Under the pieces are notes generated by a model. The model saw only the letters and a list, made by a program, of their open reading frames with translations, ran no database searches and was not told the DNA's origin. The position numbers and the translations under genes are program-made. A stretch of DNA of 64,000 nt from Dacryopinax spathularia. Taxonomy: Eukaryota > Basidiomycota > Dacrymycetes > Dacrymycetales > Dacrymycetaceae. Below are positions 41,791 to 53,389 of this stretch, one piece after another; positions within the stretch are counted from its first letter, which is position 1, and each line of letters starts with the position of its first letter. The stretch is taken from the NCBI GenBank assembly GCA_037974965.1, contig JBBPFI010000002.1, forward strand, positions 1 through 64,000. The letters run 5' to 3'.

Positions 41791-44545
41791 CAAGTCACGC
41801 AGGGCCCAGCAATACACTTGATCAGCGGCGGTCTGGACCAGAGACAGGAAACAGCTAAAGTGATGATCTGTAAACCAGTGTGCTTGTTGGCGACCATGCC
41901 TCACCACCATGTGCACTGGGTGTCTCCCCCGCTACTCCTTAGTCTGCCTCTCAGAATGGACGTCCATTCCAACCCTAACCCTAGGGAGGCACATGCCTTT
42001 CAACTCTGAAACTGCATGTTCCCTGCTAATGGACAGCATAGAACCTGATCACCACCTCAGGCCCAATGGCTACACAATGGATCAAATCCAAGCAGCCCAG
42101 CCCTAAGCCAGCCTCTCAGAATGGACGTCCATTCTAACCCTAACCCTGAAAGGCACGTGCATTTCCACCCTAAAAAGGCACGTCCATTCTAACCTGACTA
42201 CGCGTTTTCCTGGATCCCACAATGCAGAAGCCAATCATGGATAAAGCTGGGCACATGTGCCCCCCTCCCCTCACCCACCGGTGCAGACCGACCCATCTGG
42301 AACGGATGTCCATGTTAAACCCTAACCCGAGAAAGGGACGTGTATTCTAAGACTGACCCAGCTGGAACAGACGTCCATGTTAACCCTAACCCGAGAAAGG
42401 GACGTGCATTCTAACCCTGACTGGACGCGCAACGTGTTTTGTTGCCCGCTGAGAGTTTGCGCCGGATTCTGGGGCCGAGACTTCTGATTTGGAACCTGAA
42501 GTCCTCAAGATTACGCATTGAGATCTCAGATCAGGATTCCGGGTCAAACAATTGGGTCCAGCACTGCCATGCAGGACCAGAAGCGCCAATCACGTCCAGA
42601 CCCGCATGTCCACTCACCATTCTGCCAGCACCGAACCTGATCACGTGTTTGCTCCCACCCCTTTTGGCACGTGCACCATGCCTAACCCGATGGCTATGCG
42701 ATGGACCCAATCAGAGCAGCCCTCCTCTCGGCATGCAGGTCCATTCTAACCCTAACTCTGAAAGGCACGTGCATTTCCACCCTAAAAAGGCACGTCCATT
42801 CTAACCTGACTGTGCCTGCGTTTTCCTGGATCCCACAATGCAGAAGCCAATCATGGATAAAGCTGGACACAACACATGTAGATGCCCCCCTTCACCCACC
42901 AGCACAGATCGACCCTAAACGGATGTCCATGTTAACCCTAACCCAAACCCAAGAAAGGGACGTGCATTCTAAGACCGACCCAGCTGGAACGGACGTCCAT
43001 GTTAACCCTAACCCAAGAAAGAGACGTACATTCTAACCCTAACTAGACGTGCAACGTGTTTTGTTGCCCACTGAGAGTTTGCGCCGGATTCTGGGGCTGA
43101 GACTTCTGATTTGAAACCTGAAGTCCTCAAGATTATGAATTGAGATCTCAGATCAGGACTCCGGGTCGAACGATTGGGTCCCGCATGGCAGAAGCGCCAA
43201 TCATGTCCAGACCTGCATGTCATGTCCACTCACCATTCTGCTGCTCTTCCCCAAACACCCTCTTCCCTCTGCTCTTCACCTCTACTACATACAAGACAAG
43301 ATGCCCTGAACTGATGAGCTGTAAACCAGTTGCTGGCGACTGGCAACAAAGGCAAGCCACCCAGCCAAAGCATCTTTCTTGACCCGGGGACCACTCCTTG
43401 TGTTCCTTTGCCTCTTGGCAGAGATTGGTCTGCAGAAAGGTTAGTCGAATTGGACGACGTCCACCTGGAGGGCCACCAGCGGGGTGCACCCAAACCTCTC
43501 TGGTCCGCTCTACAAAAGGACCAAACTCGCGCGACCTTGCGGCGAGCGCACGCAGCCCCCCATTGCACAAGGTATTGTGATCGATTGCAAGTGGCCCCGG
43601 CAAAAGCCCACTGACCGTACACACACCCACTGTAACCCAATGTGGACACTTTGTTGCGCCTCACCGCCATGTGCCCTGGGTGTGGCCCTCCCTCCCGCAC
43701 TAAGCATGCACCTCGGAATGGACGTGCGTTCTAACCCTAACCCTGAAAGGCACGTTCATTCTAACCCTAACCCTGAAAGGGACGTGTGTTTCAACTCTGA
43801 CTGCATGTTCCCTGCTGATGGCACAGAACCGGATCACGTGTTTGCTCCCACCCCTTTTGGCACGTGCCACCATGCCTAACCCGATGGCTACGCAATGGAT
43901 CCAATCAGAGCAGCCCCAAGCCCACCTCTCGGAATGCACGTGCATTCTAACCCTAACCCTGGGAAGGCACGTCCATTTTAACCCTAACCCAAGAAAGGGA
44001 CGTGCATTCTAAGACCGACCCAGCTGGAACGGACGTCCATGTTAACCCTAACCCGAGAAAGGGACGTGCATTCTAACCCTAACTGGCGTGCACGTGGTTT
44101 TGTCGGCCGCTGTGCACCCCCAGTCATGCCGCATGCCATGCCGTGCCGCGAAAACCCCCTGCGCAGGCGGGCGCAGCATGCCCAGAAGGGCCGCGCCCTC
44201 CCGGAACTTTGTCGCGCCTCACCGCCATGTGCTCTGGGTGTGGCCGTCCCTCCCCCACTGATCGTTAGCATGCAACTTGGAATGGACGTCCATTCTAACC
44301 CTAACCTGGGGAAGGCACGTGCGCTCCAACCCTGAAACTGCACGCTCCCTGCTTGCTGACGGCCCCTAACCTGATCATGTGTTTGCTTTCAACCCGATGG
44401 CCACGCATGGCTACGCATGGATCAAATCAGAGCAGCCCTAAGCCTGCCCCTCGGAATGCGCGTCCATTCTAACCCTAACCCTGAAAGGGACGCGCGCTCC
44501 AACCCTAACTTTGGAACGGACGCGCGCTCCTGCGGAGCCTGTGGG
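41791..44545. repeat. Complex repeat with many interstitial telomere tracts
   Basis: About 16 tracts of one and a half to two CCCTAA units (CTAACCCTAACCC) occur, each within a stereotyped frame. GACGTCCAT or CACGTGCATT lies on the left and GAAAGG or GAGAAAGGGACGTG on the right. Longer pieces are also repeated: 42290-42600 with 42900-43240, and a segment reading CCTGATCACGTGTTTGCTCC at about 42020, 42620, 43830 and 44365. All tracts have the orientation of the terminal telomere. Short plus- and minus-strand frames exist but none is repeated with codon-like change. No gene supported. Confidence 0.85.
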
Positions 44546-44559
44546 CTAGAAAGAGTAAC

Positions 44560-44765
44560 GGGGCTTAACAGGACGCACACAGGCATGGAGAGCATGGGTC
44601 AGAGTCGATTTCGGACAAGCAGAGCAATACGATAGGGAGCACGGGGTACGCCAAAACACTTCTGCAGACAGAGTAACGTGGCTGAACAGGACGCACACAG
44701 GCATGGAGAGCGTGGGTCAGAGTCGATTTCGGACAAGCAGAGCAATACGATAGGGAGCACTACGA
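44560..44765. repeat. Tandem duplication, about 117-bp step
   Basis: The sequence from ACAGGACGCACACAGGCATG to AATACGATAGGGAGCAC is present at about 44568-44640 and again at 44685-44760 with two or three differences. It lies directly before the large SIM-bearing gene. Confidence 0.85.
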
Positions 44766-44946
44766 GCGAGTCTGGGTATGCCGAGCATGCCCTCCCAGAG
44801 GCAGGCACTTATATGCTTTACCCATCTGGATAGAAAGGGCCAACCGGCACCCGGGTCTGCGGCGCGCAAGGATATCAGCAGGGTACAGGCACAGGCAAGC
44901 AAGCCCAAGTAAGTCACCGGACTGCCCCGTAAGCGTGAGCTCACAG

Positions 44947-47900
44947 GCATTCAGCCCACACTGGATTGACCTGCCGCCCTTTCTATCGGATTCTGAAGGG
45001 GAGACGGCCAAGCTGGGGGAAGACAATGAGAAGGAGAGGTGCGTGCTGACAGGGTGTAGCGCAGATGGCACTGATCCTGGGGTCCAGTGCACGCAGCCCG
45101 GCACAAGCAAAGGGCAAGTGGGGAGCGCAGGACGACATCGAGGCCACTCCAATGTACCCAGAGCATCGGTAAGCATGGCCGAATCGCTGCGGTGCAAGCA
45201 CTGATTCCATGCATAGCAGGACTCTGATTGGCAGGGAGAGCGAGGGAGAAGAAGACAGCCGTGAGAGCATAGACAATGCCGAGCTTTCGATCAGTCTGGG
45301 CGCCGTCACCCCCCCGCGGTCCATGGCAAGCACAGACAGCCAGGGGGAGAGAGAGCCCTCGTGCGTGCACAGGAGACCACACGGTGACCAACACTCATGC
45401 AATCCACAGCCCATGGACAGCGCATGCGAATGCCATTGAACAGTCCGACATCGTGGAGCCCATGCTGGCCAACATGAGCATGCATGCGCAGGCAAACCGT
45501 AGAGCCAAGAAGGCAAGGTTGCAAACCAAGTATGGCCCATCCATGATCTGCCGCAAGGATACTTCTGATTGCCAACAGGGCGGACCGCAGTGTGATCGTG
45601 ATCAGCGACGATGAGGATCAGCCTGCAACACAGTCCCAACCAAAGGCAAACGCTGCAGGGGCCAAGTAGGTCACGCATGTGGTCGTCCTGCATGGTCAAG
45701 CTAACAGGCCACAGAGCGAGCCCTGTCATCATCACGCTCAGCGATGACGAGGAGGATGATGACGCATTTTCGGGCAGGGTACCTGGCACAGAGAACCCCC
45801 CAGTCCATGGCGCAGCAGCAAACTTGGGGGACGACATGATTGACGACCATGTGGACCCGCAGCCCAACGTGGATTTCTTCGATCAGATCAAAGAAAAGAA
45901 GAAATCACCTTGGGGAAAGCCCACGGTGATCACACCTCGCGCCCTTGCGGAGATACGCGATGACGAATGGTGGGTAGAGGATGAGCCATGCCATCCAATG
46001 GAAGCACTCTGCCATTCGCGACTGGTCCTGGAGCTGTATGACAAACAGGAGCCAGCGGCGTTCAGAGTGTCGGAGCACAAGGACCTCACCTGGGGGCCAC
46101 GTGAGGTGTACATGGACTCCTTTGGTGCGATTTCTGCGGCACCTGGCCTGGGCGTCCTCTACCCTGGCCCGGTGTGGTTTTCGATGAACGAGTATGTCAA
46201 GATTCAGGCCAACCAGTTTGCCCGTGTCTTCCGGGACAAGCATCAGTTCATCGGCTTTGACTCGGCACATCGCACCTTCTACTTTGGTGAATCTGAAGGG
46301 CGGTCGATCTGGTTTGTGTTCCGCCCAATCGATGTGACAGAGCGTGGACGCGCCAACAGCGATGGATATGCAACATGGATCATACGCATGCGCCGCTTTG
46401 CTGCATTCCTTTCCTATGTGTTTGCGCACATGCCCAGCAAGAACATCCCCGAGCATAGTCCATGGGCAGACGATGCCAGGACACTGAGCCCTTTCCTGTG
46501 CAGTGTGCTTCCAAAACAGTGGTGCTGCATGGCTGACAATGAGTAACAGGAAGGGCCAGCTGAAGCTTTCCGTCGGAGAGGTCCGGCTGTTTGATAAGCT
46601 GTTTGGGCGCGCTTATCATCAGTGGGCTCAAGAGGCGCCATGGACCGATCCGTTCTTCCTCAGACATCAGGCATTCACCGTGACGCTCAAGTACGGCCAG
46701 GACACTCCCATCTTGGAGTCAATGGAGGAGTGGGAGCGGATGAAGGACAAATGGGATTCACAGTATGACGTCACCAAGATCGGGCGCTTTGTCTGTGCCA
46801 TCGCCGTGAACCAAAGGTACGCAGGCCAATGTGGGACGCAGCCAAGCTGACCCTGGGCAGTGTTCGTGATGCCAGCAAGAACGAGTGCAGCGCGCTGTGC
46901 AACTACCAAGTGATGAAGAAACAATTCGGTGCCCGGCAGGGCGGCGGTGATGGTGCTGCCTTCTATCCGCTTGGCTTCACGACAACCGCATGCAACATCC
47001 AGGCGAACGGCCTACCGGCAATGTTCGAGGAAGAACTCATCAAGGCCAACGAGCGCAGTCGGGTGGTCACCGTGGACGAAGAAGGCAACAGGAAGTACGG
47101 GGAGGACCCATTTGAATGCATCAAGTGGCAAGCCTACTCAGCCCAGAAAACCGTGTTCAGAAACTCGGAGAAGGAACATGATATCAGCTTGGGGCGAGAG
47201 GCGGCCGCACTGGGCATGTGTGGGATGGCAGGGAAAGCAATTGGCAAGGTGGCAAGTGAACTCCGAGAGCTCGAGGCCGAATCCAGCTTCCACCGCACTC
47301 AGCGGCGGATCGAGAGCAAGGAAGGAGGGACAGCAGTGCGTTCCGAGATGGAGCTTGTCATCCACCCTCGCCATCTCAGGAAGGCGCACCGCACCGGAGC
47401 GTAAGCCAACATGGCCAAACGCTAGCACAGAGCTGATCAATAGTAGTTACATTGTCAGCAAGCTCTTGAAGCCGATGACCACCGTCTATTGGGAAGCACT
47501 CGGGGAGACCTTCCAATCAACCCTGATCGTGCTGCGTCCAGGAGTGCGTGGACAGGGCATGCTCATCGGGCACAAGCGCTGAGAATGAAACAGGTCTTCC
47601 CACGGCTGTTGATCGATACCGGCTACTCCTGGGCAGTGAAGGCTGAAAGGCTGTGGAGAGACGCCCTGCGCATGGTCGACAGCGGCCGCCGGTTCTGCCC
47701 ATGGTACCTGACCGAGGGCATCATGTTCTGTTTGCGTGTGGCGACGTTTGCGCAGACTGGGGATATGCGGCTCATCTCGGGACCAATCTTTCAGAATGCC
47801 GGCATTGTCCAATCGGTCAGGGAGACCGGTTATCCATCGATGCATGATGGCTGGTGGGATGAGAAGGACAGCAGGATCAACCCAGCAGACTGGCCTCTGC

Positions 47901-49799
47901 GCCGGAATGGAAGCGCGTTCCCCTCTGTGGCAGCCAGCGCCATCCGAAGCCGCTATGGGAAAGAGGCCGCGGAGCAGTATCTTGTCCGCATCGAGCTGGA
48001 ATGGCACCTGGACATGATCAAAATGAGAGGGCAAGCTTCGACGACCCGGCTGCATGCGGCCGCTGCACAACAAATCATCCGTGCCTATCGGCTGGAGATT
48101 CGCGAACGGACGACGGTCGAGGCTGAGGCATTGATCAGGGCAGAGCAGGCAAAAAGGGAGGAGCTGGTTGACCTCTCCCGCCATGCGCAAGCCGGGACGG
48201 TGATTGCCCGACGGGAGAAGGCACTGAAGGCGTGGCTTGAGAAAGAGGCCCCTCTGGATGGCGAGGGTTGGAGTCTGATCAGCGCCATGTTGGGGAGCAA
48301 GGCGCTGCCCCCCGAGTTCCCGTTGTCTCCGCGCGCCGAGCGGGTGGAAAGTGATGTGCTCACATCCAACTTGATTGAGATGGCCACGGGGAGCAAAAGC
48401 CTTGGGGCACCTTTGTTCAGTTCTCGCAGCCAGCTGACACTCTCCCTTATCCAAGCCGCGCTGGCCCACTTTGCAGGCGACGCGCATGAAGAGATCCAAC
48501 TGCAGCACCGACAATGGCTGGCAAAAGCGATGATCAACGAGTTTGCAGCCTCGGGCACAACCATTGTGCCATGGCAGACGACAGGCTCCCGTTTTGCCTC
48601 CGCTAAGGCATGGACGCACGTCACCCAGAGCCGCTCGATGAAGCGAACGAATCCTACAGGGAGGTATATCCCCCAGGATGAGGAAGAACTGCTGGCGATG
48701 AAAACGGCAGAGGCAAGAGAGAAGGCGAATCCGGCTCCAAATGCGTGGAGTGCCAGCCTTGAGCCTGCGCTGACCTCGATCGTGATCCCTAGGCAGGACA
48801 TCTCCAAGGAAATGAGTGAGGGATTCAATCTGCTGGCCACCAATCAATCCGGCATAGAGTATAAGGAGGGTTATGGGCATTTGCGCACCCTGTTTGAAGA
48901 CAACATCGACCGACCGCTCAACCAGTACATCCTGTTCTGCACCACCATCCTCTGCAAGATCCATCCGTTCCATGTGTGTGTGGCCAGCAAAAAGACCACG
49001 CTGCGCTCGCTTGAGGAGGCGCATGAGGCCATTGCCAACATGATCCTTACGCAGGCTTCCAAAACGGGATCCGGACACGACAAAAAGGGGATGGCGAACC
49101 GTGGCCAAATCGCTGCCTCGTTTATGGCCTGGTTGACGTACAAGTATTACGCGGACAAGAGGATGATGGAAGACCATTGGGGGATAACAGAGGCCAAGCT
49201 CAAGGCCAAGATCGGTGAGCAAAAAGCCAGGATTGTGTGGCGGGCATGAGCCTGATGCTGGACCAGCGCATCATGGGCTCTTGTGGGGACTCTTTGCTTC
49301 ATGGCATTTCTACACTGTGCTTGCGCCACATGACAACATCACGGGGAACAAGGGGTTTCCAGAGACGAGCCCCAGCGGAACACGGTTCTGGGAGCTAACG
49401 GCAGTAGACAAGGTCGAGACACACTGGGAGAGGGTTAAGGTGTACTGGCAGCGGCAGATGTACAAGGAGGCATTAGGGACGATGTGCTCCCAAGCAACCC
49501 TGCGGATGTGGGAGGAGCGTGGCTGGTTGGAGCAGCCGGCACCAAAAGTGAGCTCCTCCAGGCGGGATGATCGGCCTGTGAGGCCAGAAAGGGCAGTCAT
49601 CAATCATGCCGGCGATCTGCGCAAGCTCTGGCGAGGGTTATCGACCCAACGTGTTGAGCTCCACCCTGGACGAGTCGTTGGTCCCAGCTATGTGGGCCGG
49701 TCGGCACAACAGGGAAGCTTGCAACAGAAGCAAGTGTGGGATGACGACACAGCCGATCTGATGCGTGCCCGGAGGGATGATGAGAACGATTTGTGGTAG
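44947..49799 (+). CDS. Giant uncharacterised protein with two SUMO-interaction-like motifs
   Basis: Eleven exons join in one phase-consistent frame: 44947-45038, 45097-45168, 45220-45360, 45410-45529, 45579-45665, 45715-46497, 46550-46816, 46861-47400, 47459-47543, 47594-49214, 49267-49799 (about 1,446 residues). The true start lies upstream, because 44947 follows a splice acceptor and no ATG is evident. The first 200 residues are Ser- and acid-rich and carry VIVISDDED (about residue 147) and VIITLSDDEEDDD (about 177). Hydrophobic cores followed by acidic residues of this kind are typical SUMO-interaction motifs. The rest is globular (WWVEDEPCHPMEALCHSRL; GRSIWFVFRPIDV), then a helical region with a long charged coil (RAEQAKREELVDLSRHAQ). 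No catalytic family recognised. Probably nuclear, binding sumoylated partners. Confidence 0.7.
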
Positions 49800-50334
49800 G
49801 CCACCAAAAGCTATGCATCACAAGGTTCACAAAAGAAATATAGATAAAGACTGCGATTAGAACTAACCAAGAAAGCCCAAAAAAAGAATGGTAGATACCA
49901 AATGTCTCTAGAAAAGCTACAAAAATCCAAAAAAAGAATTGTATATAACCGCGAGCCAGGGGATGCGGTAGCGCCGCACACTGCACAAGCAACACTTTGA
50001 CAAGATATGACTACCGTCCATAAACAATGCATGCGGTGCCTGCATCCTATAAACTGAAAGCAAGCGGGAAAAAGCGGTGCACGAAACTCGCGTGGTGAAT
50101 ACCATGTTAGTTCAGGGCTGCCCAGCTGCAAACCGGGTGGTGTGCAGCCACCGTTAGTATACGTCGCAACGCATTCTAACGGTGGCTGCGCGACGTATAC
50201 TAACGCACAGCCACCGTTAGTATGCGTCGCGACGGATACTAACGGTGGCTGTGCATTAGTATGGGTACACGCAGCCACTGGCCCATAGGGGGCTGAGCGG
50301 CTGTGGCAAATGTCGTCAGGGTCCAGACCTAGCC
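49800..50334. other. AT-rich 3' flank and palindrome cluster
   Basis: 49800-50000 is A-rich with a direct repeat (CCAAAAAAAGAAT at about 49879 and 49931) and is probably the 3' flank of the giant gene. 50141-50280 is a cluster of inverted repeats. Next to the truncated OrsD copy (50320-50345) a short CCTAACCCTGG tract resembling telomere sequence occurs. No gene seen. Confidence 0.65.
50205..50254. repeat. 50-bp near-perfect palindrome
   Basis: Left arm GCACAGCCACCGTTAGTAT pairs with ATACTAACGGTGGCTGTGC around a centre CGTCGCGACG that is itself palindromic; only one base pair (G opposite G) fails. Partial copies of the arms at 50141-50204 can pair with it or with each other. Confidence 0.92.
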
Positions 50335-52310
50335 CTAACCCTGGCCTGAACCCAGCCTCAAAGGGGTATAGATAACCTCGACTGACTTGAGGACGCCAGT
50401 GTCTTGGAGACAGGCGAGGAGGAGGAAGCGTTCCAGAGGCGCCCAGACTGCTTGGCTGGTTGCCTTTCTCCCGGTGACAAGGGCGAACAGGAAGGAGTGC
50501 AGCTCGCTCCCAAAGGGCTCCTCGGCGTAGATCTTGGTGACAAGTTGCTGGGCGCACTCCTCTTGCTCAGAAGAGAGACCAAGCATGTAGGACGGATAAA
50601 GGTGTGCATGCCGTCCACGCAGGCGAGCAAGCGCATAGACGAGATGGGCGAGGAGTGTGCCGAGCTGGTTGGTGGAATGGCGACGGAGGTAGGCCCCATG
50701 AGGTTGACCGAGGGTGAAAGGCCCACTTGAGATGGCAAGGCGACGACGGACGCTATCAGCATCGAGGGAAGGAATGACGGTGGTATGGATCCTGCTGATA
50801 TAGGCCTGAGCGGTGCCCTTGATCGTCTTGAGCAGGTCTTCTTCCCTTTCTTGATTGATGGTAAAGGTGCCGAGCCGGGCCACGGCGATGACGTTGAGCT
50901 CTTGGAAGAGCATGAGCCAAGGACGGCGCATGTTAAAGTGGCTTAGCGCGCACAGCTCGACGCTGTTCCCAGCCACGCGTACCCGTTGTGCGTCGAGCAT
51001 GCGTGCATCGGCAAGGAAAGCAGCCACACCTACAGACGGTGTGGCAGCACCTAGATCGATAGGCTGAACAAGGAAGGGACGGCCAGCTCGAAGGTTCTTC
51101 GCCAGGAAGAAGCTCTGGACCCAGCATCTCTGCGAGTTGCGCTCGACTCGACCGGCCTGACAGAGGGTGGACGGATGATGGCGGTCAAGGTGCCGGGTGA
51201 AGGCGCTCTTGGATGCATAAGGGCGACGACAGTGGTGGGATGCACCCTGTCGTGCGTGGTGCTTGCAGCGCCAACCCTGTCATGGGTTGCTGATGCCGGG
51301 GACGGGCTTGAACACGATAGCGGGGATCACACAGTCGCTGCTCATGAGAGCAAGAGACTGGATGAGGGACGGAGCAGGGGCAGGTGAAGACTCGCCTGGA
51401 TGGCGGTGGGATGGGCTGAGGCAGTGGCCGACCAAGTGCTCTGCTGGGACGCCGCATGCACATCGGCGACAGACGACGATACGAAACGGCAGGGCGATGG
51501 TGAGGTCGTGAGGGACAAGGTCCGGATGATCTTCAGTGGTTGTATGCACTGGGTTGGTCGCAGTACCGAGTTGCTGAAGGGAGGAGGGTGAAAGGTTTGG
51601 GGGACAGTCATCTGTGCGTGGAACAGTGAGTTGAGGGATGTGCAGCACCATGAAGACACGTACCTGAAGTATCAGAAGCATTGTCTTCCTGCAACCCAGC
51701 CCTCACTTCGTCCTCATCATCATTGTCCTCGTCCTCATCATCATCATCCTCGTCCCCATCCCCATCCCCATCCTCACCCTCCTCCTCGCCCTCCTTGCCA
51801 TCCTCACCCTCGTTGTCCTCCTGACCCTCGTCCTCGTCCTCACCCTCGTCCTCATCCTCGTCCTCGCCCTCCTCTTGCTCGTCCTCATTGTCATCCTCGC
51901 CCTCATCTTCCTCACCCTCCTCACCCTCATCGGCAAGCGGTATGTCCAGCCCGGGCTCATCGTGGGCTGTATCGGATGACGTATTGTACGCGGGCGGAGC
52001 AGGGCAGGGCGGGGACGTGGCCTTGCTGCGACAGAGCAAGTTGGAATCACAGACGATGTGCCCGGTCGGTTTCATGATTGTCCCTCCAATGCTTGCGTAG
52101 CTTGGAAGGGGAGCGGTCGGTAAACGAGCAGTTGATGGCCGGACAGTGGAATGTCCTGTCGATGAGCGGCGTGTAACGGACGTGCCCATTCCAAAACCTC
52201 AGCTGGACATGTGTTTGGTGTACCTCTGCTCGGTGTTGGTCTCGAAGGTGCTTGTTTGGAAAGGACGTTTGGCAGTCGGAGCAGATGAATGCGGAGGTCT
52301 TGGGGGGCAT
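50335..52310 (-). pseudogene. OrsD/C2H2 zinc-finger gene, copy 2 (longer, one stop)
   Basis: From ATG 52310 it has two C2H2 fingers, an acidic tract of about 100 residues, a 52-bp intron, and the OrsD-like region VVCRRCACG...GHC, GWRCKHHARQGASHHCRRPY and SAFTRHLDRHHP. Unlike copy 1 the frame then continues about 260 residues: a helical region (LMLFQELNVIAVARL, AYISRIHTTVIPSLDADSVR) that resembles the part between OrsD and helicase domains in fungal telomere-linked proteins. It stops at 50335 with no helicase. One TGA interrupts the frame near 51286, where copy 1 has CGA, a likely CpG decay. So it is a 5' fragment with one stop, or a gene with an unseen splice. Confidence 0.75.
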
Positions 52311-53389
52311 TTTGAGAACGAAACAGAGTGAGGAGGGGAAGGCTACTCACCTGTGCAATATATGGTCGGTCTGGCGGGAAGAGAGTGATAGGGCGAGAGG
52401 GGGTGATGGTGCAAGGGGTGATAGGGCGAGAGGGGGTGACGCGGTGACGGATGAGGAGAGAGGGGGTGACGCGGTGATAGAGAGCAGAGCAGCAACTCTG
52501 TGCTCATCGCAGTGGTCGGCATGGAGCATACTTGGGTAGACGCTGATCCATGGTAGGAGAGTGCTGAGCCATACAGGGAGCGTTCTTGCAAGGATCGGCC
52601 AGAGTGCACTCCACCGGAATCTTTAGATGGCCTGGGTTGCCTGTTATGGGTGTGACGGTGTGCCATAGACAAGTTGTTGGTCGATCAGGGGGAGACACAT
52701 TAGGCTAGAGTGGTGGGAAGTGGGCGAGGGTGACAAGAGCAGGAGTGAATGAAGCAAGGGTATTATCGACGTCAGGGTCAACATCTGATGGGTTCCCAAT
52801 GTGGGGAAACGGACTCTAAAGTGATTTGGTGACAAAGGAAAACTACTTAGGGAGAGGGGACAGGGACGCGCGAGAAAGGAGTGCAGTTGGTGAGGAAGGA
52901 AAAGGGACTGGGTGAGGGAGGGACCCTGCTGGTGAGAAAGGAGAGCCGTTGGTGAGAAAGGAAAACTACTCAGGGGGTGGGGTTGGGGGAGAAAGGGACC
53001 TGGTTGGTGGGAAAGGGAAAGTGCCGGGTGGGAAAGGCAAAGTGTCCCTACAGGGGTGAGTGAGAAAGGGACTGCTCGGGCTGCGGAAGGAAAACATGGA
53101 GCCGCGCAAAGGGACCCTTGCAGGTGGGAAAGGAGATCATCCAGGCGCGAAAGGACCCTTGTGAGTGGGAAAGGAGATCATCCAGGCGCGAAAGGACCCT
53201 TGTGAGTGGGAAAGGAGATCATCCAGGCGCGAAAGGACCCTAGTGAGTGGGAAAGGAAAAGCGCCCCTAGGCATGTTAATCTCTGTGACGGACATGATGC
53301 ACAACAGTGAAATACGATATTGTGTAAACAATGGATCATCTTTGTTATTCGCGCTAATGCTCAGGGACATTTTTAACGTACACGTGTGC
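52311..53389. other. Duplicated 5' region and GTAAGGGA block (52840-53265)
   Basis: 52311-52750 matches 14873-15300 and 54290-54700. 52840-53265 is a minisatellite in which the unit GGGAAAGGAGATCATCCAGG with GCGAAAGGACCCTTG is tandem three times with a step of about 45 bp (53125-53235). 53270-53389 shows nothing recognisable. Confidence 0.75.

Noticed and set aside
45065-45210. ATG at 45065 as the start of the giant gene
   Set aside because: An upstream acidic exon (44947-45038, PPFLSDSEGE) joins in phase by skipping this ATG, and its composition matches the following exons, so the start is more likely upstream; not excluded.
47486-49222. A 578-residue minus-strand open frame opposite the giant gene
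   Set aside because: It mirrors the 1.6-kb exon of the plus-strand gene, has no splice sites or domain pattern, and its composition (many Cys, His, Arg, Leu) is that of an antisense shadow.
50141-50280. Terminal inverted repeats of a DNA transposon
   Set aside because: The inverted repeats are clustered within 140 bp with no second set or transposase at a fitting distance, and no target-site duplication was seen.
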